The notes beneath the pieces are model-generated. The model had not been told where the DNA came from. It did not search any database and saw nothing but the letters and a program-made list of their open reading frames with translations. A DNA stretch of 64,000 nucleotides from Glaciimonas sp. PAMC28666 (lineage in GTDB: Bacteria > Pseudomonadota > Gammaproteobacteria > Burkholderiales > Burkholderiaceae_D), in the NCBI RefSeq assembly GCF_016917355.1, contig NZ_CP070304.1, positions 2,790,001 to 2,854,000 of the forward strand, given 5' to 3'. Position 1 is the stretch's first letter. The number at the start of each line of letters is the position of its first letter. Shown in pieces: positions 36,830 to 46,603 of the stretch. The position numbers were made by a program, and so were the translations under genes.

Positions 36830-37501
36830 ATGATATATACAAGTATTAACTTGGATAATGTAATCGGTGTAAGTTCGCAGTCAACGGCTGAGCGCATCCT
36901 CTGGCGTTTGAAAACCAAAGGCCCGGCCTCAACGGCCACCATCGCGCAAGAGTTGGAGATAACAGTTGAGGCGGCGCGCTTGCAAGTGCAGAAGCTGTTT
37001 ACCGGCCATCTGATTGCCGGTTTGCTCGAAGCGTCCACAGGCGCTGGCCGACCGCGCCAAAATTGGGTCCTCACGGAGGCGGGCCACGCCCGTTTTCCGG
37101 ATACGCATGCTCAATTAACCGTGGATCTGATCGGTTCAGTGAGAAAGTTATTTGGCGAGGACGGCCTTGAGAAGTTGATCAGTCAGCGCGAAAGTAGCAT
37201 GCGTGACGCGTATAACGCCGCCTGCAAGGGGTTGTCGAAATTGGATCAACGATTAGAAAAGTTAGCCTCCATTCGGCAGACGGAAGGTTATATGGCGCGT
37301 ATCGAACGTGATGGTGCTGACTGGTTGCTGATCGAAGACCATTGCCCCATTTGTGCGGCAGCGCGGACATGTCAGGGGTTTTGTCGATCCGAACTTCAAC
37401 TATTTCAGGAGATTGTCGGTGGCGATGCCGGCGTTAGTCGTGAAGAGCATCTGCTGGCCGGAGCGCGTCGCTGCGTCTATCGGATTAGATCTCACGTATA
37501 A
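36830..37501 (+). CDS. SufR-like HTH regulator with a cysteine cluster
   Basis: This 223-residue regulator has an N-terminal winged helix-turn-helix (about 17-70; TAERILWRLKTKGPASTATIAQ) and a wing ending GAGRPRQNWVLTEAG. Its C-terminal half has cysteines at 172, 175, 181 and 185 (HCPICAAARTCQGFC), then 215 (RRCVYRI), a pattern like the iron-sulfur cluster ligands of SufR-type proteins. I infer that it senses iron or oxidative stress through a cluster. It is divergent from the MFS exporter gene across 81 bp. No suf genes are nearby, so its target is more likely the exporter. Confidence 0.82.
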   Translation: MIYTSINLDNVIGVSSQSTAERILWRLKTKGPASTATIAQELEITVEAARLQVQKLFTGHLIAGLLEASTGAGRPRQNWVLTEAGHARFPDTHAQLTVDLIGSVRKLFGEDGLEKLISQRESSMRDAYNAACKGLSKLDQRLEKLASIRQTEGYMARIERDGADWLLIEDHCPICAAARTCQGFCRSELQLFQEIVGGDAGVSREEHLLAGARRCVYRIRSHV

Positions 37502-37672
37502 AAAAAGCTTCTGAAAAGCAAAGCCTTGGGTCTACAGGCATAATTGGTCGCTAAAGACGAACGCGATGCGCGTTTTTGTGTTGCGATCATTTAGGTTTGA
37601 TTATTTAAAAACTCTTAATGCATTATGGTTCACGATAATGTGTCATTTGGCTTATAGCGGACTGGAGTAAAG

Positions 37673-39454
37673 ATGGATTGGCATAATGCGCTGCTGGAAA
37701 GCCTGATATGGATAAGTAAGGCCTTTGTCATCAGCATCATCTGCATGAGTGTGATGGTGCTGATACTGGCGCGTTTTACGGTGTGGGGAAGACAATTTAC
37801 CCGATTAACATGGGACTTCTTCAAGCCTTCACGTAGTAAACAACCGATGATCTGGTTGGCGGGAATCGTTTTCCTCACGCTGTTTTCGGTCCGAATGAAT
37901 GTGCTGTTTTCATTTTGGTATAACGGGTTATACAGTGCGCTTCAAAAGCTGGACTCCAAGGTGTTTTGGTCCATGATCATGGTTTTTTCGGTCCTGGCTA
38001 CCGTTCATGTGTTTCGTGCTTTGGTCAATTTTTATGTGCGGCAGGCTTTTTTGATTCATTGGCGGGTCTGGCTGACCAACAATCTGGTCGACCGCTGGCT
38101 ATCCAATCAGGCCTATCATCGTACGCAATTTGTGGCACAGAAAATTGATAACCCGGACCAGCGTATTCAACAAGATGTTGAAGGGTTTGTGTCCAGTTCG
38201 TTAGCCTTATCGATGGGCGTGTTGGATTCTATTGTTTCACTTTTCTCTTTCAGCATTATCTTGTGGGGTCTGTCCGGCGCGCTTGGCCTATTCGGGGTCG
38301 AAATCCCGCGGGGCATGGTTTATCTGGTTTACGTGTATGTATTGATCGCCACGGTGTTTGCAGTGAAGGTCGGTCGGCCACTGATGCGACTGGCATTCTT
38401 GAGTGAAAAATTCAATGCAGATTTTCGTTATGCATTGGTGCGCATACGCGAATACGCAGAAAATATTGCTTTTTTTCGCGGTGAGAATGTCGAGCGGAGC
38501 GCGCTCGCTGCTCGGTTCAGTAACGTTATCAGCAATATGTGGGCGATCGTTTCGCGATCACTCAAATTTCAAGGCTTAAATCTGGTCGTTAGTCAGATCG
38601 CGGTCGTGTTTCCGTTAATCATTCAAGCGCCGCGTTTTTTCAGCAAACAGATTACGCTGGGCGATATGATGCAAACTTCCCAAGCATTTGGGCAAGTTCA
38701 GGACGCGCTCTCATTCTTTCGTAACGCTTACGATGATTTCGCCAGCTACCGCGCGATCATGAATCGTCTGACTGGTTACCTGGATTCAATCGATGCGGCG
38801 GCAGAGTTGCCCGGTCCGCAAATCGACTATCGTCAGAATGCGTTCATTGTCGATCGACTGACTGTCACCACGCCAGAGCAACTAACGCTGGTGGAAAATC
38901 TCAGTGTCAGTCTGATGCCAGCGGCAGCGCTGTTAATACGCGGTCGTTCGGGAGTCGGCAAGACCACCTTGTTGCGTGCTGTGTCTGGATTATGGCCTTA
39001 CGTGAGTGGCGAAGTTATCCGTCCAGACGTTGAGCATGCCTTGTTCCTGCCACAAAAGCCGTATTTACCCTTAGGCACGTTGCGCACCGCGTTGCATTAT
39101 CCGCACCTTGTCCATGGCGATGAGTCTGCTGCTGAAGTCCTGCGCCAATGTCAGCTCAGTCATTTGATTTCTCAGCTCGACGATCAAGCCGACTGGACCC
39201 AAATTCTATCGCTCGGTGAGCAGCAACGTCTGGCGATTGGAAGGGTGTTATTGAGTCGGCCTCAAGTGGTTTTTCTCGATGAAGCGAGTTCGGCCATGGA
39301 CGAAGGGCTGGAGCATGCAATGTATCAATTGCTGCGCGAGTCATTGCCGCAAATGATTATGGTCAGCGTCGGGCATCGCAGCAGCTTATCCGTATTTCAC
39401 ACCCAGGAGCTGGAGTTGCTAGGTGCCGGAAAATGGCGGCTCGCAACGATTTAA
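37673..39454 (+). CDS. ABC transporter with SbmA/BacA-like membrane domain
   Basis: This is a fused permease-ATPase (593 aa). The N-terminal two-thirds is an ABC_membrane_2/SbmA-BacA type domain with about six helices, starting WIAGIVFLTLF-like residues and including WRVWLTNNLVDRWLSNQAYHR, characteristic of this family. The ATPase follows, with Walker A GRSGVGKTT near residue 423, signature LGEQQRLAIGR near 513 and Walker B VVFLDEASSAMDE near 532. Relatives (YddA, Rv1819c) move peptides, vitamin B12 or fatty-acid-like compounds; the substrate here is unknown. It is a monocistronic gene between the SufR-like gene and a terminator, with no partner. Confidence 0.88.
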   Translation: MDWHNALLESLIWISKAFVISIICMSVMVLILARFTVWGRQFTRLTWDFFKPSRSKQPMIWLAGIVFLTLFSVRMNVLFSFWYNGLYSALQKLDSKVFWSMIMVFSVLATVHVFRALVNFYVRQAFLIHWRVWLTNNLVDRWLSNQAYHRTQFVAQKIDNPDQRIQQDVEGFVSSSLALSMGVLDSIVSLFSFSIILWGLSGALGLFGVEIPRGMVYLVYVYVLIATVFAVKVGRPLMRLAFLSEKFNADFRYALVRIREYAENIAFFRGENVERSALAARFSNVISNMWAIVSRSLKFQGLNLVVSQIAVVFPLIIQAPRFFSKQITLGDMMQTSQAFGQVQDALSFFRNAYDDFASYRAIMNRLTGYLDSIDAAAELPGPQIDYRQNAFIVDRLTVTTPEQLTLVENLSVSLMPAAALLIRGRSGVGKTTLLRAVSGLWPYVSGEVIRPDVEHALFLPQKPYLPLGTLRTALHYPHLVHGDESAAEVLRQCQLSHLISQLDDQADWTQILSLGEQQRLAIGRVLLSRPQVVFLDEASSAMDEGLEHAMYQLLRESLPQMIMVSVGHRSSLSVFHTQELELLGAGKWRLATI

Positions 39455-39477
39455 TGAGCGAAATGTGGGACATTACC

Positions 39478-39530
39478 GCTTGCTATCAGTGCTATCAGTT
39501 GCTATCGGTCGCTACTGATTGCTACGAATG
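39478..39530 (+). repeat. Degenerate GCTATCAGT repeats after the ABC transporter gene
   Basis: About five imperfect copies of TTGCTATCAGT-like 9- to 11-mers run through the non-coding spacer between the ABC transporter gene and the terminator. They look like a decaying simple repeat. Confidence 0.5.
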
Positions 39531-39559
39531 CGCTAGTGGTGTGGTCCGATTGACATAAA

Positions 39560-39586
39560 AATGGCTACCTGAAGTAGCCATTTTTT
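39560..39586. terminator. Bidirectional terminator between the ABC transporter gene and purB
   Basis: ATGGCTAC (39561-39568) pairs with GTAGCCAT (39574-39581) around loop CTGAA. A-rich and T-rich flanks on the two sides make it work for both convergent genes. Confidence 0.88.
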
Positions 39587-39629
39587 CATGCTTTTTATGG
39601 AGCGGTTTTGCTCCGCAATCAGATTATTC

Positions 39630-41301
<1,672 letters not shown>

Positions 41302-41910
41302 ATGAAGCTGATCGGTTCTCTGGGTAGTCCCTACGTACGTAAAGTCCGCGTTGTCATGGCGGAAAAAAAACTCGACTATACTTTTGTCCTGGAGGACGTC
41401 TGGGCTGAAAATTCGACAATTCAGATTTCAAACCCGCTCGGCAAAGTGCCGTGCCTGGTGATGGAAGATGGCGGCGCGATGTTTGACTCTCACGTGATTG
41501 TTGAATATCTCGACACCTTGACCCCGGTCGGTAAATTAATTCCTGCCAATACGCGGGAACGGGCTGAAGTCAAATGCTGGGAAGCGCTAGCGGATGGCAT
41601 AGCGGAAGCGGCAATATTGATGCGGCTCGAACGCTTGCAACGTCCTGTGGAGCAACAAAGCGAAGCCTGGGTAGCCCGTCAGCGCAGTAAAGTGGAGGCT
41701 GGATTGAAAGCAATGGCCGTCGGATTAGCTGAGAAACCGTTTTGCTCGGGCAATCATTACACACTGGCGGACGTGGCTGTCGGTTGCGCATTAGGCTGGT
41801 TGAGTTTCAGATTCCCTGAAATTGAATGGCGCGACACCTATCCTACTCTCGCCAAGCTCTGTGATAAATTATCTGAACGCGCATCTTTCAAAGACACTGC
41901 ACCCCAATAA
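41302..41910 (+). CDS. Glutathione S-transferase family protein
   Basis: This is a cytosolic glutathione transferase of 202 aa when read from the ATG at 41302 (the frame is open from 41206, but the 32 residues before MKLIGSLGSPYVRK do not belong to the fold). The N-terminal thioredoxin-like domain has SPYVRKVRVVMAEKKLDY, then the cis-Pro region NPLGKVPCLVMEDGGAMFDSHVI, and a helical C-terminal domain ending ALGWLSFRFPEIEW. It is convergent with the AraC gene. The precise substrate class is unknown. Confidence 0.9.
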   Translation: MKLIGSLGSPYVRKVRVVMAEKKLDYTFVLEDVWAENSTIQISNPLGKVPCLVMEDGGAMFDSHVIVEYLDTLTPVGKLIPANTRERAEVKCWEALADGIAEAAILMRLERLQRPVEQQSEAWVARQRSKVEAGLKAMAVGLAEKPFCSGNHYTLADVAVGCALGWLSFRFPEIEWRDTYPTLAKLCDKLSERASFKDTAPQ

Positions 41911-41930
41911 GCTGGCAGAAGTTGTCATTT

Positions 41931-42845
41931 CTACTTGTGGTCGTCGCGTGCGTTATCCGGCGATTGATTTTTTTTGGTTGTAAAAAACGTCGATGGCGAT
42001 TCTCCAAAGGTTTTCTTAAACATCGCGGAAAATGCCGATTGGCTAGCATAGCCGAGTTCGGCGGCGACCAGTGAAAGCGGCATGCCGCGGGAGATCATCG
42101 GCGCGGCATGTGCCAGTCTGATTTGCTGCCGCCACCGCCCAAATGTCACTCCTAAATCTCGCTCGAACAAGCGTGCCAGTGTTCTTTCGGATGCGCCAAC
42201 CCGTTGCGCCCATTCGCCTAGCGTCAGGGCGGAGCCGGGGTCATCAAGCAAGGCCTTGCATAAAGTAACCAGTCGCTTCTCAGTGGGTAAGGCGACCCGG
42301 ATCGCTTGTGTCTCGGCATTGACCAGCTCGTTCAAAATAAGTTGGGTGATCAGCGATTCGCGGGCGTTTTCTTCCTCCGTGGCCGTAGCCGTCACGGTTA
42401 ATGCTGCGATCAATTCTCGCAATAACGACGAAACTTCCAGAACGATGCATCGGTCGCCTTTAAAGGGCGTCACGCTGGTATGGATGTAGAGCGCACGTAA
42501 CTGGGCTTTTTCAATCGTCTTGATTTCATGCACGACGTGCGGCGGAATCCAGATTGCGCGTAATGGCGGTACGATCCACGTGCTGTTGCCGACCGAAACC
42601 CTAAGCGTTCCTTCAGGAGCGTAGGTAACTTGTCCCCAAGGATGCCTATGCGCGTGCAGAACCGCGGCGGCATCAAGATCGCGCGCTCGCATGCGAACGG
42701 GGTGACGCTGATCCGGGACAGAATCCGCAAGATTAATCTGAGTGTGTTTGTGGATCTCTAATGGCATTATGCGTGGTTTGCTTCCTGGAATGAACTTGGA
42801 ATCGGGCTGAGCGACGATTGGCAGAAATACGACAGAAGTTGACAT
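41931..42845 (-). CDS. AraC family regulator
   Basis: This 304-residue protein has an AraC/XylS-type C-terminal DNA-binding domain, two helix-turn-helix units in LTLGEWAQRVGASERTLARLFERDLGVTFGRWRQQ and AAELGYASQSAFSAMFKKTFGESP. The N-terminal half is a cupin-like sensor domain with HAHRHPWGQVTYAPEGTLRV and WIPPHVVHEIK. The ATG at 42845 is the longest choice; ATG at 42767 (MPLEIHKHT) is also possible and would give 278 residues. It is divergent from an Fsr-like exporter with 124 bp between, so it probably regulates that exporter. Confidence 0.9.
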   Translation of the reverse strand: MSTSVVFLPIVAQPDSKFIPGSKPRIMPLEIHKHTQINLADSVPDQRHPVRMRARDLDAAAVLHAHRHPWGQVTYAPEGTLRVSVGNSTWIVPPLRAIWIPPHVVHEIKTIEKAQLRALYIHTSVTPFKGDRCIVLEVSSLLRELIAALTVTATATEEENARESLITQLILNELVNAETQAIRVALPTEKRLVTLCKALLDDPGSALTLGEWAQRVGASERTLARLFERDLGVTFGRWRQQIRLAHAAPMISRGMPLSLVAAELGYASQSAFSAMFKKTFGESPSTFFTTKKNQSPDNARDDHK

Positions 42846-42969
42846 TTTATCTTAAAACAGTCTATGCGTTTTTGCTTACACTGCTGATATTGTCTTTGGC
42901 ACGGTCAGCACGCTCGTGTCATGCGCGTTACGACGATCCCAACGTTTTTTACTTTTCTACTGACTCGCC

Positions 42970-44208
42970 ATGCAAACAGCCATAAATCAATTACCGACTT
43001 CGCAGGAACAGCAAAGTGCCGAAAAAACCGGCTTTCGGGTTCTCGGAGCGATCAGTTTTGCACATTTTCTGAACGACATGATCCAATCGCTGATTCTGGC
43101 GATTTATCCTTTGTTGAAGGCGACCTTTAGTCTGAGTTTTACGGAGATCGGGCTGATAACCCTGACCTATCAGATTACCGCTTCGATACTGCAGCCGGTG
43201 GTTGGTCTGTATACGGACAAACATCCGAAGCCTTATTCCCTGGCGGCGGGGATGTGCTTTACTTTGGTTGGTTTGATAACACTGTCGATGGCGCCCAGTT
43301 TTGGCATTTTGCTGGTAGCAGCGGCGTTGGTGGGGACGGGGTCGTCGATCTTCCATCCGGAGTCGTCACGCGTGGCGCGCATGGCCTCGGGTGGACGTCA
43401 CGGTTTGGCGCAATCGATATTTCAGGTGGGCGGGAATGCAGGAAGCTCAATGGGACCGTTGTTAGCGGCCTGGATCATCATCCCACACGGTCAAAGCAGC
43501 ATCGCCTGGTTTTCGTTGGCGGCCTTATTGGCAATCGCTGTTCTGTGGCAAATCGGCAATTGGTACAAGCTGCAAGGGCGCGCCAGTAAAGGCAAGGGTG
43601 GTAAAGCGCAAAAGTCATACGTTGCTTTGCCACGCAAAAAAGTACTGTTTTCGATCGGTATCCTGTTGGTGCTGATTTTTTCGAAGTATTTTTACATGGC
43701 TAGTCTGAGCAGCTATTACACCTTCTACCTCATCGACAAATTTCATTTGTCAGTGCAATCGGCGCAGGTTCATTTGTTTGTGTTTTTATTTGCGGTCGCC
43801 GCCGGCACGATGTTGGGTGGTCCTATCGGAGACCGCGTTGGGCGCAAGTTGGTGATTTGGGTATCGATATTGGGCGTTGCCCCATTTACGCTGATGTTGC
43901 CATATGCCAATTTATTCTGGACCGGTATTTTGACCGTGATTATCGGCTTGATTCTCGCTTCTGCATTTTCAGCGATTCTGGTATTCGCTCAGGAGCTGGT
44001 GCCGGGCAAAGTCGGAACGGTATCAGGCTTATTCTTCGGTTTCGCGTTTGGCATGGGCGGAATTGGTGCTGCAGCGTTAGGTAAACTGGCGGATATGACC
44101 GATATTCACTTTGTATACCAAGTGTGCTCTTTCCTTCCATTGATTGGATTACTGGCCGCTTTTCTGCCGAATCTCGAGGGGCATAGGCAAAAAGTGGTGC
44201 CAGGTTAA
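42970..44208 (+). CDS. MFS transporter, fosmidomycin resistance (Fsr) type
   Basis: This is a 412-residue major facilitator exporter. The start region SFAHFLNDMIQSLILAIYPLLK and the SSIFHPESSRVARMASGGRHG block are hallmarks of the Fsr branch. Twelve helices are visible. Members export fosmidomycin and related compounds; the natural substrate here is unknown. It is divergent from the AraC gene and followed by a strong bidirectional terminator. Confidence 0.9.
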   Translation: MQTAINQLPTSQEQQSAEKTGFRVLGAISFAHFLNDMIQSLILAIYPLLKATFSLSFTEIGLITLTYQITASILQPVVGLYTDKHPKPYSLAAGMCFTLVGLITLSMAPSFGILLVAAALVGTGSSIFHPESSRVARMASGGRHGLAQSIFQVGGNAGSSMGPLLAAWIIIPHGQSSIAWFSLAALLAIAVLWQIGNWYKLQGRASKGKGGKAQKSYVALPRKKVLFSIGILLVLIFSKYFYMASLSSYYTFYLIDKFHLSVQSAQVHLFVFLFAVAAGTMLGGPIGDRVGRKLVIWVSILGVAPFTLMLPYANLFWTGILTVIIGLILASAFSAILVFAQELVPGKVGTVSGLFFGFAFGMGGIGAAALGKLADMTDIHFVYQVCSFLPLIGLLAAFLPNLEGHRQKVVPG

Positions 44209-44245
44209 GTTGGGCAAGCCGTAACCAAAAACAGAGTTGAAGTTT

Positions 44246-44282
44246 AAAAAGCGCGCTTACCTAAGGTAAGCGCGCTTTTTTG
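44246..44282. terminator. Bidirectional terminator after the Fsr-like exporter gene
   Basis: AAAAAGCGCGCTTACC (44246-44261) pairs with GGTAAGCGCGCTTTTT (44265-44280) over a 3-nt loop, with a T-run on the plus strand and, by symmetry, on the minus strand. It closes the exporter gene and the convergent peroxiredoxin gene. Confidence 0.92.
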
Positions 44283-44320
44283 TCACTATTTCCAGCGACG
44301 CAATCACATCTTGCGTAACA

Positions 44321-44860
44321 TCATTTCTTGTTTGCGGCGGCCCACTGTTGCAACGCCTGCATAGTATTCTCGACGTGCTTTTCAGGGCTCAAACTGCTGT
44401 ATTCGTAGATTATATTGCCGTTAGGAGCAATGACGTAGGACACACGATCTGCGTAACTTGTTTTGGATAACAGTACGGAATCATATGACTTCATGATGCT
44501 TTGGGTCGTGTCTGCCGCGACAGGAAATTTGCTACGACATTCACTCAACGAAAATTTGTTGAGTGTCTCGATATTATCGTTGGAGACACCGATCACAGTG
44601 GCGCCGAGCGCCTTATAACGATCAGTTGCGTCAGCAAACAGATGTGCCTCAATCGTGCAGCCTTTGCTGAATGCAGCGGGATAAAAATAGAGCACAACCG
44701 GCCCTTTTTTTAGTTCGTTGGCCAACGAATAAGTAAATACTTTTCCGCCCAGAGAAGCCTCGGTAGAAAAATCGGGCGCTTTTTCGCCGACTTTTAATGC
44801 AGCCAAAGCTGGTGCAATCACTGCGGCAGACATTACCATTCCGGCTATCCATCTTTTCAT
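44321..44860 (-). CDS. Exported peroxiredoxin (AhpC/TSA, PrxQ/BCP-like)
   Basis: This thiol peroxidase has a Sec signal peptide (about residues 1-20, ending ALAALK), so it should act in the periplasm. The mature fold has KVGEKAPDFSTEA and the peroxidatic site FYPAAFSKGCTIEA with Cys68. The usual Thr two or three residues before the cysteine is Ser. A second cysteine, Cys108 (LSECRSKF), could be the resolving one. At 179 aa including the signal it has a normal size. Its reductant is probably an exported thioredoxin-like protein, such as the TlpA protein at 51.9 kb; this is inference. Confidence 0.88.
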   Translation of the reverse strand: MKRWIAGMVMSAAVIAPALAALKVGEKAPDFSTEASLGGKVFTYSLANELKKGPVVLYFYPAAFSKGCTIEAHLFADATDRYKALGATVIGVSNDNIETLNKFSLSECRSKFPVAADTTQSIMKSYDSVLLSKTSYADRVSYVIAPNGNIIYEYSSLSPEKHVENTMQALQQWAAANKK

Positions 44861-44962
44861 GTCGATTCCTTTAATAAATAACCATCCATTAAGTGATGGC
44901 TATCATGCGACCATAACGCCGCTTTGTCGACTGGATTTTAATCGCCGCGGATAGCGACGCGG

Positions 44963-45307
44963 TTAGTGTCCGCCGCCCCAATGACCGCCACCGCCGCGTC
45001 CGCCACCTCCACCGCGCCCGCCGCGACCCCAGCCGCCGCCATGGCCCCAGCCACCGCCTCGACCGCCACGCCAACCGTTGTCCCAGCGGTAGGGGCTGTA
45101 GCCATAGTTCGAATAGCCGAACCCTAGTGATACTGAAGGGGCAACGTAAAGCGGTGCGGCGCCCACATAAGCGCCATCCACTGAGCCGTAAGGGGTATAA
45201 CCACCGTCATATCCGTAACCGTTGCCATAACCGTCATACGGAACGGCGACACAACCACCGAGCAACAGCAGTCCACCTAACGCGCCAGTCAAAAGAATTT
45301 TTTTCAT
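44963..45307 (-). CDS. Glycine-rich lipoprotein
   Basis: This 114-residue protein begins with a lipoprotein signal: MKKILLTGALGGLLLLGGC, lipobox LGGC with Cys19. The next 50 residues are rich in Tyr, Gly and Pro (for example YGNGYGYDGGYTPYG). The C-terminus is Gly/Arg/Trp/His-rich, built from GRGGGWGHGGG-like units. The function is unknown; the composition suggests an envelope-surface or adhesive role. AAGGAAG precedes the ATG, and 11-bp repeats lie in its upstream region. Confidence 0.72.
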   Translation of the reverse strand: MKKILLTGALGGLLLLGGCVAVPYDGYGNGYGYDGGYTPYGSVDGAYVGAAPLYVAPSVSLGFGYSNYGYSPYRWDNGWRGGRGGGWGHGGGWGRGGRGGGGGRGGGGHWGGGH

Positions 45308-45329
45308 GATCTCTGCTTCCTTGTCTTTA

Positions 45330-45351
45330 TCTTGTCTTGGTCTTGTCTTGA
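45330..45351 (-). repeat. 11-bp tandem repeat upstream of the glycine-rich lipoprotein gene
   Basis: TCTTGTCTTGG (45330-45340) and TCTTGTCTTGA (45341-45351) differ at one position. A third, shorter version lies at 45320-45329. On the minus strand they read as ACAAGA-rich leader sequence 23-44 bases before the ATG. Confidence 0.7.
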
Positions 45352-45543
45352 TGCAAGTTTAGATGCAGAACAACTGGTGAAGTTCATAAGCCGATTTTTT
45401 GTGTCCTGACGACTATATTGCCAACCGCCGTGGCGTCGGCCGCGATTTGCATCGATCTGTACTCGATCTGTATCTAACGAACCGCTATATTTTGTTCGTT
45501 GCCGACAGGCAGCACTATTTCTGGTTAACTTTTGATTCTCAAT

Positions 45544-46485
45544 TTACAATTGGTAACCAAATGCCGCGCGAAAACGATCATCGATTTCTGCACGGTCAAG
45601 CGCGTGATTTTGCGGACCTTGCTCTGCAATTTTGATGCTGCCCATTAAATTGGACAATCTGGTAATGGTAGGCCAGTCCATGCCTGTGCTTAACCCGTAA
45701 AGCATTCCTGCCCGGAAGGCATCGCCGCAGCCGGTTGGATCGAGTAAACGCTCAGCCTTTACGCATGGAATCGTGACTTTATTGCCGTCCGCAAATAAGT
45801 CAGCGCCAAGTTCGCCACGTGTCACGACCAACGCGGTCACCCGATCCGCAATTTGGGTCAGGCTCAGGCCTGTCCGGGAGGTGAGTAATTCTGCTTCGTA
45901 ATCATTAACGGCAACGTACGTCGCCAGATCAATAAAATGCCTTAACTCCGCCCCGTCAAACATCGGCATGCCCTGGCCGGGGTCGAAGATGAGTGGAATC
46001 TTGTGCGATACCGCATGTTCGGCGTGTTGCAGCATCCCGTCGCGGCCATCTGGGGCAACGATTGCGTATTTCACCGCGCTATGCGTGCTTAAACCAGCGA
46101 TAGTCACTTCATGCGAATGTGTCATTGCGCCAGGGTGGAAGGCCGTAATCTGATTGTTATCTGCGTCGGTGGTGATAAAGCATTGCGCTGTGTAGATGGA
46201 ATCAATTGTACGAATGCCCGCACAAGAAATCCCCAGCTGTTGCAGTCGTTCCAGATAAGGTCCGGCATCGTGACCGACGGTCGCCATGATGAGTGGTTCG
46301 CCGCCCAGCAGTTTCAGGTTGTAAGCGATATTGCCCGCGCAGCCGCCGAAATCACGGCGCATGGTGGGGACCAAAAAGGATACATTGATTTTATGCAACT
46401 GGTCAGGCAGAAGGGCGTCAGCAAATCGACCGGGATATTGCATGATGACGTCGTAGGCTAATGAACCGGAGATGAGGGATGTCAT
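45544..46485 (-). CDS. PfkB-family carbohydrate or adenosine kinase
   Basis: This is a ribokinase/PfkB-family sugar or nucleoside kinase (313 aa). The N-terminal ligand-binding motif is FGGCAGNIAYNLKLLGG, and the C-terminal signature LDPTGCGDAFRAGMLYG contains the catalytic Asp of GCGD. It most resembles adenosine kinase-like members, but the substrate cannot be fixed. It ends the run of minus-strand genes that starts near 53.1 kb, and 118 bp separate it from the DUF3426 gene. Confidence 0.88.
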   Translation of the reverse strand: MTSLISGSLAYDVIMQYPGRFADALLPDQLHKINVSFLVPTMRRDFGGCAGNIAYNLKLLGGEPLIMATVGHDAGPYLERLQQLGISCAGIRTIDSIYTAQCFITTDADNNQITAFHPGAMTHSHEVTIAGLSTHSAVKYAIVAPDGRDGMLQHAEHAVSHKIPLIFDPGQGMPMFDGAELRHFIDLATYVAVNDYEAELLTSRTGLSLTQIADRVTALVVTRGELGADLFADGNKVTIPCVKAERLLDPTGCGDAFRAGMLYGLSTGMDWPTITRLSNLMGSIKIAEQGPQNHALDRAEIDDRFRAAFGYQL

Positions 46486-46603
46486 AGTTGGTTTTAAGGA
46501 GAAGGAGAAAATCGATTGGAATGCTGGTCGTCACTCTGGTCGCAAAAATCGTCATACTGATCTGAACGCCAACTCCGCAGTTTAGCGATTTGCGCGCAAA
46601 AAC

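Noticed and set aside
44889-45074. Arg/Trp-rich frame opposite or beside the glycine-rich lipoprotein
   Set aside because: It is the shifted frame of the same Gly-coding repeats and is not a separate gene.
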